DNA from: Fratercula arctica
Taxonomy: Eukaryota > Chordata > Aves > Charadriiformes > Alcidae
Length of the DNA stretch: 64,000 bases
NCBI GenBank assembly: GCA_947846985.1
Contig: CANTUZ010000002.1
Location: forward strand, 132,349,389-132,413,388
Reading direction: 5' to 3'
Of this stretch, positions 1 through 11,222 are shown in pieces (the stretch's first letter is position 1; every line of letters starts with the position of its first letter). The position numbers and the translations under genes are program-made. Under the pieces are notes generated by a model. That model searched no databases. It was not told the DNA's origin and saw only the letters and a program-made list of their open reading frames with translations.

Positions 1-1454
1 CAAGAAGGAGGATGTAAACATAAGGTCCTTGCAAAACCTTCACAGACAATAGCTTTAAATGTATTCCACTTTCCAATTCACTGACTCTATCAAATACTTA
101 ACAATATGGAGAACACTATAAGTATCATGGCAATTACAGCGTAAATGCATAAGATATTAAAATATTAAGACTTCCCCCCCCGCCCCGAAAACTGAAATAA
201 GTTTGAACTAGCCTATTCACGGTGTAATCCCTCATGCACAGCACTCTTTTCTCCACATACATCACTACAGATACAAGTGGTGAGCTCTCCAAAGAGAGGG
301 TTTGTGGAAAACATAACTTTTTAACTCCAAAAAAGTATTCTTACTAGTAACTAGTGCTAGAGCACGAGCAACCACAGTAGGTGTTCCAAAACTGACATGA
401 TCATCTATTTCCACAGTAAATTCCAGAAGAATTAAAATAAAAGTGTCAAATCCCTCCAACAATCTTGATTATGTGCCCTACTGGTCTACTCCCTTTTTAT
501 GGAAAAAAATGAAAAAAAGCCTGTTTAACGAGTTCACTTATATATCTTATAGGTGTGAAGCCATCCCTCTAACTCCAGAGCAAGTAACTGAAATTGATGA
601 CTTCATACACTATGAACAAGCTTAAAAAAATAATTCAGAGGAGTGAACTGTTATTCCTTTAGTAGTTTATTTGCTACTCTAATTCATGTCCCAACAATGA
701 CACTTTCAGCTGTTTTCCTACTAATCACTTCATTAGATAAACTAGTGATGATGGATATCCAGGAGGTGAAAAACAAACTGCCGATGAGTAGAAACCGAAG
801 TATAGAGGAAAAAAGTTTGGAGAAGAAAACACTGATAAAACAGATCTTCATAAAGAATAAAAACAGTATCAGTCTTAAAGTGAAAAACTTTATCAGCAGC
901 TGCTGCTGAACTGCATATTAATAACAGCTCCAAAGAAGTTAGACAAGAATACATTAACTTCCAGTAAAATCAAACAAATGGCTAAATGTTTTGGAATCAG
1001 GTTTTACTACAAACTGGCCACACTTCATCTCTGACCTTGGTGAACATTTTCCTCCCACTGACAGCTGAAAGATGATACATGAAATAGACTTAGGGATTGA
1101 AAGTATTACAGTGCTGTGGTTTTCAGTGTGAACTATATCATAAGTGGAATTCATCCTTCTGCCAAAATGCATTGACAATTCAGCCTAAAACTCTATTAAT
1201 TTTGTGCCAAACTAACGGTTTGTTACTTACACTTACAGGTTAGACCAAACCGGATTAACAGAAAGTGGAAAGGAGACACTGTCCATTTTAGCAGGCAATG
1301 CCTATAGGAAACCTTGTCACCTATAGCAGGCAGTCACAGGTAAGACTTTTGGAGGTCTATAAATGGTTCGCTCCTCTCAACTAAAATATCCCTCTGCCAG
1401 AATATTATGCCCTTTCCTCTCTACAGAGCACACTACCATGCTCTGCTCTTTCTT
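1..1454. other. Unassigned AT-rich flank left of the CpG island
   Basis: No gene is recognised. A C-rich homopolymer run lies at about 174-186. Short frames are open on both strands but match nothing I know. One plus-strand stretch after an AG at 552 is open to a TAA at about 623-625, and an AATAAA lies at 856-861, so a terminal exon is conceivable but weak. A strong plus-strand donor match (CACAG|GTAAGA) sits at 1340 without a convincing acceptor before it. If a minus-strand transcript starts in the CpG island, this stretch would be its first intron. Confidence 0.4.
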
Positions 1455-1455
1455 A

Positions 1456-1462
1456 CCTTACA
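1456..1462 (-). promoter_or_regulatory. Candidate minus-strand splice donor at CpG island edge
   Basis: Read on the minus strand, the left edge of the CpG island reads GTGTAAG|GTAAGAAA, a near-consensus donor with GT at 1456-1455. Two further minus donors lie upstream in the island: CAG|GTCAGT at 1815 and TTC|GTGAGT at 1530. The cluster suggests a leftward transcript with a first exon in the island. No long coding frame with a recognised product reaches this donor. Confidence 0.35.
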
Positions 1463-2218
1463 CCCGGGCCTAGCTGCAAAACTTGCAGTCTCTTTGCGTC
1501 CTGAGGAGACAGAACGTCAGCGGGACTCACGAAGCTGCCCAGAGAGAGCGTGAGGAATTTTATAAAAACACGTTTTTACGAAGAGAGAGGGCCTGGAGGA
1601 GCGCCCGGGGCTGACCCAGCGAGGCTGTCCCACAGAGGCTGTCCCACCAGCCTTGCAGGCCCGCCGCCGCCACCCGGCCAGCCGCCCCGAGCCTGCCGGG
1701 CCGCGGCGACCCCGGCACCAGACCCCGCACGGCACCGGAACCGGCGCCGGCGCCGCCCGCCGCAGCCCCGCTCGCCAGGGAGGCCGGCTGCCGGCCTCCT
1801 CCCGCCCCGACTGACCTGCGCCGCCGCTGGGCCCAGGCCGCGGGGACTCGACAGGGCTACGGGTGCGACGAGCTCGGCCTCGAGCCTCCTAGTGAAGACC
1901 TGCGTGGAGTGAGCCTCCACGGGCCGCCCCAAGGGCTCTCCTCTCGGCCGCCCGGCTGCTGCCCCTGGCTCGCCGGCACCGGCCCGCCAGCAGGCCCTGC
2001 CGGGTCATAGAGCCAGCTCCCGCCGCCTAGAGAGGCTGCGGCACGGACTATAGATAGGACAGGTAACCGCCTAGAGTGGCTTTGCAGGAAGTACTCTGGG
2101 AGATCGAGCTGACGCGCTAGAAGGGCTCCCGGCGTGGTAGCCATGCCAGGGCGAACCGCGGGGCGGTTTGACTGACAGGCCGCAGAGCAAATCAGTGGCT
2201 CGGCTTGAGGATGAGGAG

Positions 2219-2247
2219 CCAATAGGGGAAGCAGGAGGGGGGGCGGC
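2219..2247 (+). promoter_or_regulatory. CCAAT box plus GC box pair
   Basis: CCAAT at 2219-2223 is followed 14 bases later by a G-run merging into GGGGCGG at 2237-2247. NF-Y and Sp1/KLF proteins bind such motifs, and the order and spacing fit a TATA-less promoter firing rightwards at roughly 2280-2330. The start site is inferred, not seen. Confidence 0.5.
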
Positions 2248-2448
2248 TCCAGCGCCGTGTGTGAGGGAGCGGGCTGAGGCAGGGTAGCGGCCGGCGGGCC
2301 CCTCCCAGGCCTTGTGAGTGGTCAAGCGACCCACTGAAAGCGGAGCTGAGGTTTCGTCGTCTTTAACTCGCCAGCAGCGGCCTCTGGGCGCCCGTGTGGC
2401 GGTGGAGGGGCTCCCTGCTTGGTGGTCACCGAGGGTGGTGGGGAGGAG

Positions 2449-2454
2449 GTGAGG
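2449..2454 (+). promoter_or_regulatory. Candidate plus-strand first-exon donor
   Basis: GAG|GTGAGG with GT at 2449-2450 lies about 200 bases downstream of the CCAAT/GC-box pair, a reasonable place for the end of a short non-coding first exon of a rightward transcript. It is supported only by consensus match and position. Confidence 0.3.
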
Positions 2455-2515
2455 CCAAGCAAGTTGGAGTCGAGGGCAACCTGGGGTGCAGTCGCGGCCC
2501 GCGGGGGGCGAAGGG

Positions 2516-3854
2516 CTTATGTAGCATTTACTGACAGAATTCACAGAGTTGTGAGAGGAGAAATGGAGCAGACTAGGTAGGAAATGTGTCAACAGCCTAT
2601 AAGTACTGCAGACAGGTATTTCTCCAGCAGCTTTTGCACGGGTGCTGCTTGATGTGTGGTTGATGCGTTGGTCACTGGCATTAGTGACAGCCAGGTCTTC
2701 ACTCATGGGTCCCTAAGTATTTTACATGACTCAGAAGGTATTATTTGAACGTATTAGATGCTTAGTTGGGGAAAACTGCACTGGAAAGTTGTCTATTATG
2801 ATTCTAGAAAGCAAATTAAGGGGAACACTCCAAAATGTGACTGTATGAAACAGGTTGAGAGGAATCTACATTATTTATTAAACATAAAAGTTAAAAGATA
2901 CTCAATGATTTACTTACTTCCAAACAGTAACTATATTTAGTTTCGGCATATTCATGAATAGAGATTCACAGGTGACATTAAGGGTCCCAGTTCTTCAGGT
3001 ATCTTGCTGAGGTTATCTGTGCTAAGGAGGCTGTGGGGGGATTCCATGGGCACGTATTGTTGGATTCTATACCATCTTTTTCTAGCAAATAAATTATATA
3101 GCAGTCTGGACTGTTTGTGTCACAAAACAGAGGCTACAGCCCTTTATGAATATTATGATATCGACGGAACAGTTCCATTGAATATTTACATGCCATTTTT
3201 TCACGATGGCATATTCAAAACATGCCTAACTTAAAAATTAGTAATTCCTCTTTTAGAAGAATTCTTTTGAAGTGAATAAGGCTAATTCATGTGTCTGATT
3301 TCACAAAATGGGAATTAGATCTTTTTATATGAAAACTGCATTTTAAGCAAAATGAGGTAACTTTATCTTTTGAGCTAGGAACCTCTTCTGTTTCACAGAA
3401 AGACATCACAGTGGAAAGCTTATGACCACTGATAAAAGAAAAACAATCCCTCCCAAATGTTTAGATAGTCTACCTATGCACCAAGGTATTTGGGGTGATT
3501 TTTGCTTTGTTTTTGAAGTAAAATGATGCAATCATTTACTTCTGCTGAGGAGTAATTAATTTAATTGAATCATGGAATTAGTCTTCTATTTAATATCATT
3601 TCTTTATCATTGCATATTTGAACTAGAAGCAAAGAAAAACGCTTCCTTGTGCAGGGCACTGTAAAGAGCTCTATCAGTGTTTAAAAATCTTGTGAAGTGA
3701 GACCCTGTGTGACATGAGTGTACCAGATAAAGGCAACAGAGGACCTGGAACTCAAGACTGAAGCAATGGGCGATTTCTTGGTGGGGCTAATATTGTTGTG
3801 ACTGTCTCTGGGACCCATGCTTTCTAGGTGAGAGGTTGTTTTCCAGCTTCTTAC
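2516..3854. other. AT-rich sequence, nothing recognised
   Basis: Immediately right of the CpG island the base composition drops to the AT-rich background. I see no repeat family, RNA gene or convincing exon. It is consistent with the start of a long intron. Confidence 0.4.
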
Positions 3855-4110
3855 CTGTATTTTGACCTGACACTCCAGATGCAGCTGATCAGCCATGTCT
3901 GTCACATGAGGTCTCTGAACAAAAGCTTGCAATGCTAAGTTGTCAGTGCTTGGAATACTTTCAGACCCCATAACAGGAAGTTTAATTGGTGAGTGCTGAA
4001 CAAGTCTCACGTGCAGAGTAAGAGTGTTGACACAAGTTCTGGAAGATGAGTTTCGGAACAGTTCATGAGTAACTTTTGGTGAAGCCACCTTTCCTCATTC
4101 ACTCCAGTTC
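3855..4110 (-). other. Candidate minus-strand exon with an in-frame stop
   Basis: On the minus strand a polypyrimidine-CAG acceptor (TGTCTTTCAG, ending at 4111) and a near-perfect donor (ATACAG|GTAAGAAG, GT at 3854-3853) bracket 256 bases. One frame is open for about 78 codons from a GTG at 4088 to the donor, but it meets a TGA near 4096-4098, five codons into the segment, and has no ATG before the stretch encoding LPVMGSES. The product is not recognised. It could be a lncRNA exon, a decayed exon, or a chance pairing of splice motifs. It lies antisense to any rightward transcript from the CpG island. Confidence 0.25.
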
Positions 4111-5000
4111 CTGAAAGACACAGTAAACAAATAGGGGTAGTTAATATCTGAAGTTTGTCCTTATTTCTGTACTCATCTGACACTTGCTGCTCCTTCTGCT
4201 CTGTTCGTATGGAGATCATCTGGCCCCCATGTTGCTGAGAAATCTCCCTCTCCTCTAGAACTCAATGTGGACAAAGATAGCAAGTTCATTGCTGATCAGA
4301 TTGGTTTTACAGACCGGATAACCTTAGCTTTTTCTAAGTTGGAAAAGAGCATGCTTGCTTAAACTATACTACAGTGGTGAAAAGGGGAATTTTCAGATAT
4401 GCAGAATGAGATGGGCAGCACACTAAGGTTACCTTTCCCTTTGAAAAACTTTCAACACCCCTTTCTCCCTGCAAGCAATGCTTGAATTGTTGTGGTTTGC
4501 TGGTGATTCAGTAATCAAAATCTTATTTGTAGTGTCTTTGTAGGAGACTGCACAGATTAGGAATTTAGTCACTGCAGTTAATGTTCTTCCTGAAGCGGAA
4601 AACCACAACTAAGGGACTGAAATATGAAGAAAGAGTGGGGGATGGAAGAAAAATTAAAAGCTAGAGCATACCTTTGTCCAAGGTTTTCATTCGTGTCTAA
4701 CCTTCCCTCTCATTTCTGTGCTTCTAATTCTTTCAGGAGATGATAGAAAAATGTCCTCTCTGACTACAGAAAAGCACTCGCACATTTCTGTGCCACTACT
4801 TGAAACATGGTGATGCTTTAAAAGCAGACGTTTTCCATGGCTTTAGCTGCTCACAGGTCTGTCCTAAAACCAAAGTAGCCACTGTGCATACCTAGTAAGT
4901 ACTGTTCATATAAACATTTTTATAATGTTTGACCTTAAGAGTGACCTGAAGATTAATGGATGTGTTGTATCAGTTTTAATGGGTCTCTTCTCCCTTGGAT
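4111..5000. other. Unassigned sequence
   Basis: Moderately AT-rich single-copy-looking DNA. No repeat family, RNA gene or exon could be supported. Confidence 0.35.
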
Positions 5001-5046
5001 GCACACATGTGACTCCCATTAGCCTTAATGGGAGTTATATGTGTGC
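5001..5046. repeat. Near-perfect inverted repeat (hairpin)
   Basis: Two arms of about 21 bases, GCACACATGTGACTCCCATT and its near reverse complement, are separated by a loop of about three bases. Only two positions differ between the arms, and both would be G:T pairs in RNA. Such short-loop palindromes occur as internal parts of decayed DNA transposons (MITEs); a miRNA-like hairpin is less likely because the stem is short and the loop tiny. Transcription is unknown. Confidence 0.6.
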
Positions 5047-5454
5047 CTAGAGGTTAGACAAGATCTCTAAAGGTGCTGTTATGCACTGTTGTATTAACGA
5101 TCTCATAATTGCTGAGGTGCTGCACCTTTGCATTGAAAGCAAACTAATTAAATCAGTGTAGTGTAAGTTGGTATACTAGCATACCTGGCACGTATGTGTG
5201 TTTTCCTCTGAGTCCCTCAGTACACAGAGGTAGAGGCTAAATCGAATGTGGAATTTAAATTTTAACTGTGACTTGGGTTCCTTTTGAATTTTTGTTTTAA
5301 TCCAAAATGCTTTCACGAATTTGATTCCTAAAAGATGATTGTTCATGCTAATACAGAGGAAGAAGCTGTATGTGGTGTTTTATTTTATCATTAAAGTGTG
5401 TATTGTGAAAAGGAACTGATTCATATTTTTGATGTTCCAAATCACGCACTTTGA
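5047..5454. other. Unassigned sequence
   Basis: AT-rich DNA between the hairpin and the MIR-like copy. I see no further structure. Confidence 0.35.
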
Positions 5455-5662
5455 AAAAGGCAGTTAGGTCTAGAGGATTAACATGAAGCTTGATGTTGAA
5501 TTTTAATTATGGCTTTGTTACTCATTTCTTCCAAGTGCCTTTAGACAAAGCACTTCACCTTTCTTTGATTTCCCGGTATGTAAAATACCTGCTTGCTTCT
5601 TAGTGTTGTAGACATAAATTAAAATCTGTTCTGTGCTTTGAAATTTTAAGATTGGTACATCC
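5455..5662 (+). repeat. Old MIR-like (CORE-SINE) copy
   Basis: The order of motifs follows the MIR/CORE-SINE consensus: a core ending in a degenerate 'tgctatgtgacc..gggcaagtcacttaac' equivalent (about 5500-5555), then CACTTCACCTTTCTTTGATT, then TGTAAAATACCTG, then a GTTGTAGACATAAATTAAA-like segment and the GTGCTTTGAAATTTTAAG end. Divergence is high, as expected of a copy older than the bird radiation. A 114-codon frame open on the minus strand across this copy is not a gene. Confidence 0.65.
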
Positions 5663-6996
5663 ATCTGTATTCTGCTGGCATAATCATGATAGCACAGGAA
5701 GAGGAAAAAAATCATAGTATCTACCCGATACAGCCAACAGAAGACCTGGTGGAGGTGCAGATGCGTTGAGAGAACTGATTCTGTTCCATAGTTTATGATG
5801 TGTAAGGCAATGCACTGGTATCTTTGGTGTGATTTTGGTGGAAGAGATTGTACATTAAGCAAATTTACATTGTATAGGCATTAGACATTTTTATCAATCA
5901 AAATAATGATTAGAATTTGACTGTCACTGTGAAAATTTGTGTGCTGTATTCCATGACTATTTCCATATGTTTGAAAATCAACCATGATGTAGTCTTCTTT
6001 GGGGAAATTTGAATCTTAGAAATTTGAAATTTGTGGAAAGAATGAATCTTAATATTTACATTCTGGAAGAAAAGAAAGGTTTATGTGGTAACCTTCACAT
6101 TTAAAGTTTGTTAGTTGGTTTTGTTTTTTTTTCTTTTGTCAGATTAAGGTATTATATAAGTGCAATAGTTTTATTTTTTGTGAAGTAACAGAAAGATCTT
6201 GCATCTTTTCTGGTTTTGTTTGTTTGTTTTTTTTAAAATAATTATTTTGCTCTTATGTGGTTTTTAGTTTCTATTAGAAAGCAGCGAATTTCCACTGAGA
6301 CTGTGATGGTAATGTCTTTGGCACTGTAATTTAGAATACCTGCTAAAATCTTGTGAATGGTTTTGTAAATATACTTCCTTACATTTGACTCCAATGTATG
6401 AAATATGTGGTATAGTTTGATCAAAATTTTCTTCCTCAGGTGATTTTCAAATATTAATTTCCTTGGTTTTTTAGTAATTTGTGATTATTTCTCCATTACT
6501 CTTTCCTTCTAAAGAAGGAATAGTTATTCTTATCAGTGTTTTATTAAGCCTATGTAGAATATTGTTAAAGAAAGCTGACAAAACAAAATTTAGCTCATTT
6601 CAGTTTTTATATGTATATTTACCCATAAAAAAGAAGGAACGGGTTTATTTAGTAGCTCTGGCAAACTGCATACCTTTAATTTCCAAGTTTTTAGGTGTGT
6701 TTCTATGTACTTGAGGTGCTTTGAAATTTTGCTTTGATGGCATCCCAGAGACAAGGATTGTGTCCTATGTATTTTTACAGTGTCAAGCACCTGCCCTTTC
6801 ATGAAGGAAGCTTATACTCGAGAAAAAAAATTAATCTATTTTTCCTATTATTTATAGACCAGTTTTCTAAGCAGAATAAGCAACATCTTCAAAAGAATTT
6901 AGATTTTTATTTTCTTCTTCCAGCATAACTATGCTTATATTATATTTGTCAGTATTATATTTGACTGAGAGTGAGCAATTTATTCTGTCCCCCCCT
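5663..6996. other. AT-rich sequence with T-runs
   Basis: Contains T/G-rich low-complexity tracts near 6116-6140 and 6213-6236. No exon or recognised repeat was seen. Confidence 0.35.
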
Positions 6997-7174
6997 ATTG
7001 TAAGGGCAATTGAATACTGGAGCAGATTGCCCAGATGAGTTGTGGAGTCTCCATCCCCGGAGATAGTAAAAACTCAAATGGACACAGCTCTTAACAACCT
7101 GCTTTGAATGGGGGGTTGGACGGGAAGACCCCCAGAGTTCCATTCCAACCTCAGCCATTCCATGGTTCTGCAAT
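6997..7174 (+). repeat. CR1 LINE 3' fragment
   Basis: The copy carries the 3' non-coding end of a CR1 element: a 'tggagcagattgcccag' segment, a 'gtggagtctccatcc' segment, then GGGGGGTTGGACGGGAAGAC and the 'ttccaacctcagccattc' tail. It is severely 5'-truncated, as is usual for CR1. The terminal octamer repeats are decayed. Confidence 0.85.
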
Positions 7175-7995
7175 TTAGGTAGTTACTTAGGTAGTTACCT
7201 TGTCGAGACTTTTTTCATTGTAGACCAGCTTTCAAATACCAGTTCAAGTATTTAAAATGGTAATTGAGTAGTTTTTAGCCCTAGCTTAAATTAAAAAGCA
7301 CGTGAACAGAAGCAGTTAGCATAACATGGTTGTCCACATGGAATGTTATAAGGTTGAACAATTGAAAATATACAATGCACGGTGCTGAGTAAATTACAGT
7401 TTTCTTAGAATGCAGACTGTACACAGTACCAATATGCAAGCTGCCTATGCTTTAGCCTCATTTGACATACTCCCTAAGTAATTATTGCAATAAATATTAA
7501 TTACATTAATTACCTATGTTTGATTTTTGTGTAAACTCTTCATTGCCTTACAAATTGCTTTTATATTAAGTATTCATAGTTTTAACATGAATAAACTAGT
7601 TAGACCTTATAAGAGGTTGTTTTGGGTTATAATAGTTAAATTTGAACTGAGTAATAGAAATATTAGATGGTTTACTGGGAAGTTAAGGTGTTGAAGCTGA
7701 GAGCAAAAGCAAGGTATTGGAATTTTTTTGAGTTATACCCTGATTTTGAAAATTACCATTGAGTAGTTCTGTACATAACTTAGTTCTGATTCTGATTCAC
7801 TGAGGTTACTGTAGCCCTGTTTACCTCAGTTCTGTAAAAAGGTGGCTGGGTTGGTAAACTATAACACAAGCTTGCATTTTAGCCTCTGTTTCATAGTCCT
7901 GTGCCTTTGCTAATGATTGTAAGCTTTAGTGATCTGAAAAATGGGATGATTTAGGCATTGATTGACTTTTGACTGTAGGTATAACTGAAACAGCG
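7175..7995. other. AT-rich sequence with TAAT motifs
   Basis: A stretch near 7470-7530 holds several TAAT/ATTA homeodomain-core motifs. Nothing else is recognised. Confidence 0.3.
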
Positions 7996-8108
7996 CAAGT
8001 GGAAAACAGATTGGTGATACCATCTCAGTAGCAATTCATTTGAACTTGCCCCAAGTGGAAAAGAGATTGACGATATCATCTCAGTAGCAATTTGTTTGAA
8101 CTTGCCCC
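7996..8108. repeat. Tandem duplication, two 56-bp units
   Basis: CAAGTGG starts at 7996 and again at 8052, and CTTGCCCC ends both units (8052 and 8108), giving a period of exactly 56. The copies differ at only a few positions and both carry CATCTCAGTAGCAATT. The low divergence suggests a fairly recent local duplication. Confidence 0.9.
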
Positions 8109-10917
8109 CAGAGCTCTTGAGGATTTTGGAATCTTGTCATTCATTAGGTAATATTCCATAAAGTTGTTGTGTATGCCAAGTATATTAAAAGTCACTGATT
8201 ATATCCATTAAGAAGATCTGCTACATTGCATATGCCCAAATAATTGTAAGGATGCTAATAAATCACTCTAGATTAATGATTTCTATATGAAATTAATAAA
8301 GAAAAAATAAAAAATACGACATGAAAACCTAATGTTGCTTTTGATAACCTGTACTTTTCATTACCTCTACTCACACACTTCAAAAATAGAAGAAAATGGA
8401 TGGTTAAATTTGTTAGTGGTCTATGGAGAGACTGATTTGATATGCTTTCTCTAGCTTGTGTTGAACCCAGGTACAAAAATTAGTAAGTTAGTACAAAAAT
8501 TGCAGATGTCAAAGTGTGCATGGAAATAGGCTAAAAAGGGCCAAAGCTTGTCTTGACTTTTTCTTTTCTATTTATTTTTATAATAAAATCTAAATTTGTT
8601 TGTCTTTTTTATTTGTGTTCAGTTTTGCAGTTTTCAGTTTCAGTTTTTGGGACAAGAAACTGCATTCAACTCTGCGTTCTTTTATAAGTTTGTCCCATTC
8701 GGTTCATTCTGCGGCTAATGTCACAGAAAAATACTGTAGGAATTCAGTGCTCTTTAACTCAATTTTCATAAGCTACAGTTGCTCATAGCTGGGATAAAGG
8801 GACTAATCTGATTCTGAATGAAGGTATGTGATGGATAAACAGGAGTATTTGTTGGGGTTTGTAGGGTACATATTAATGATGATTTCATCACCCTGATACA
8901 GAATTTTCAAATTATGCTTTATTTCAAATTGGAGGAAATTATCACCAAACGTTCTTTGCCATGAAATTTAATTTCACTGTTCACGTACTTACATATGGAA
9001 AATCATCTACACTATGCAGATGCCTAAAAGCAGGAGGAGAACTGTATTTGAGAGGAAACCTGTGTTGTGTTCTGATATCAACAGCAACGTAGATCACATT
9101 GGTATCACATCAGAATAATGTTTTAGAGCCTCTGCCAATTTAAAAATCAAATTGATGTTAGATTTGTATAGAACAACACATTTGACTGACAGAAAAGGCT
9201 GTTAAAGATGGATGTAATGTTCTATCCTTGTATAACAAGGGTCTTGACTGACAGTTTAACAATACAATGCTTTCTATCCCATATATTCTAAATGATTATT
9301 ATTACAGTACAAAACATTTTTGCACTTGCTGTATATAGATAACATGTACACTTTTTGTGTAATAACATTCCAGAAGAGAGGGTTTCTTTTATATCTTAAA
9401 GATGATGACGATTAATGAAGGCTCTGTCTGACACTTATAACCAATGTCAAGGATTGCTATTGTGGTGCATGGTAATGTAAAAACTATTGGGTACTTAGCT
9501 CCCAGTGAAGGATCAGCATAACTCTTGACACGTGCGATATGGTGGATGAAATAAATCTCCTTGGAAAGCAATAGAAATATTTCTTAAACTGAAGAGTACC
9601 CTTTCTGTTTTATAATCCCTCTTTTCAGCTTTTCAGTTCTTTGCATCACTGTAAAATGCAGTTTTAATCTGAAAAGTAACTGTTTAAAATGGTACCTATT
9701 AATGCAACAAATTTTCTTTCTGTTCTTTGCAATCAACATTTCTCTGATACAAGATCTAAGATTCTCCTTCATAACAATAGCTAGAGATAAAAAAGGTATT
9801 TTTTTTCTTATTTGGGTGTCTCCCTCCTTTTCTTTTGGGAGGACCATCTTTGAGTAGTATCCTTCTCAATTTAAGATTTACACTTTAAATTATTGGCATC
9901 CTTTGTTCCTTCAGATCTTTGCAGCACTGTGTACACTAACTTGATTCTCAAAGCACAGATATCTCCTTTGTGTAGGTTTTTATGAGAGTAGGGGCACTAC
10001 AGTGTGTCTACCTTATTTTTGATGGTGATACAAAGATCAGTATTAAAATCTAAGCTCTGTAAACTTCAGTTTAGTGTTGTACGCAACTAAGAAGAAGGCA
10101 TGCTCTTTTATGACCCACCCAATGAAAAATAATATTAAAAAAAATTGAATGAAAAAAACGGAGCCACATTCATCGAAACAGGTCTACCTTTTGTCTTTCT
10201 GATTATCTAGACGAGGAAAACATGATAAATACAAAGATTGCTTTTAAATATTTTTTTTTCAATTGGTTTACTGTGAAGTCTTAAACGATTGTATTTGGTA
10301 AGGGGATTAGATTAATTTTTTCACTTCATTATGTACGATCAGAGGGCTCTTGGTATCTCAGTTTTATTCAGTAAGATTTTATTTTTCTGTGGAAAGACAA
10401 ATTCAGTGAATGTTTTATCCAACAACAGGGTTATTTATTAGCTTGGGGCAGTCATGGCGATATTTCCTGCAAAGCACTAAAAAGATCTTTAAAAAATATT
10501 TACCCTGTTACTGCTGGTGCCGGCTCAACTCTTTGTCAGTTTTAGATATAATATCAGTGCTTCTCCAGCAGTGATTTACGACATGAAGGAAGGAATAAAA
10601 GTAATTTGGAAATAATATTATCCAGTTAGAAAACGATCACTCAGAAAAAATTGTAGTTTTATCAATATAAACTGCTAAGTTTTTAAGTGAAGCAAACTGA
10701 AACAGAAATTCCATTATCTGGAATTATATTGATCTTCACATAGTTCATTGTGATAATGCAAACATCTGCTACTTAATTTGAGAGAGTACTAATGATAACC
10801 ATCTATATATGGGCCAGCTTCTAGCGTTTTGCTTTGCTGACCACTGAGAACTGCTGAGACTGTAAACTCAGATTGTTCTAGTTTCTAAGCAGGATATATT
10901 ATATAGGTACAGAATTG
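8109..10917. other. AT-rich sequence, nothing recognised
   Basis: T-rich low-complexity patches occur near 8560-8650 and 10245-10262. Short frames on both strands are interrupted and show no known motif. Confidence 0.35.
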
Positions 10918-11222
10918 CACTCTACCCCCTCTTAGCTGACCACATATCTCTGTGCCCCTCTTGTTTTACACAGCTTTACCTTCCCTCACATCTTTCCTTA
11001 TCTTGCTCAACTTGTATCCTCACCTTACTTTCTCTGTCCTGAGTTTGCTCATTGTCCTTCATGAGCAAATACAGGTCTAAAACTGTCTCATTTTAGTTTC
11101 TCCCCCTTCTGCTTTTTTTTTTTTGTTTGACCTTTTGTATCATTGTTCCAGTAGCAGTTGTCTGTCTAATCTACCTAATTGTCTTTGGTCTTTCTTCTCT
11201 CTTTTATGCTTCTCTCATCTGT
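10918..11222. repeat. Pyrimidine-rich low-complexity tract (plus strand)
   Basis: About 300 bases are dominated by C and T on the plus strand, with a T-run near 11113-11125. No unit structure is apparent. It probably originated as simple sequence. Confidence 0.55.

Larger units (their letters stand above)
1455..2515. promoter_or_regulatory. CpG island, probable (possibly bidirectional) promoter
   Basis: Seen: a block of about 1 kb, very rich in G+C and CpG, stands out from AT-rich surroundings. On the plus strand there is a CCAAT box at 2219-2223 followed by a GC box at 2237-2247, and another GC box near 2158-2168. A TATAAAA-like motif lies near 1556-1566. Good donor matches occur on both strands: plus GAG|GTGAGG at 2449, and minus CAG|GTCAGT at 1815 and AAG|GTAAGA at 1456. 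Known: unmethylated CpG islands mark most vertebrate housekeeping and developmental promoters, and many are bidirectional. Inference: transcription may leave in both directions, with long first introns on both sides. The genes are not identifiable because the first exons appear non-coding or run beyond the window. An ATG in a strong Kozak context on the minus strand near 2143 opens a short frame, but its product is unrecognised. Confidence 0.8.

Noticed and set aside
443..625. Plus-strand open frame ending at a TAA, with an AATAAA 230 bases downstream, possibly a terminal exon
   Set aside because: The acceptor-like AG at 551-552 has a poor polypyrimidine tract, the frame starts at GTG, and the peptide matches nothing I recognise.
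1290..1339. Possible 48-base plus-strand exon before the strong donor at 1340
   Set aside because: The acceptor is weak and the segment contains its own short internal repeat (TAGCAGGCA). Chance is the simplest explanation.
1550..2706. Several long open frames (up to 211 codons) on both strands in the CpG island
   Set aside because: They are GC-rich, proline/arginine/glycine-biased and overlap on both strands, as expected when stop codons are rare in CpG-rich DNA. Most lack a credible start.
5518..5862. 114-codon minus-strand frame
   Set aside because: It overlaps a MIR-like SINE in antisense and shows no protein motif.
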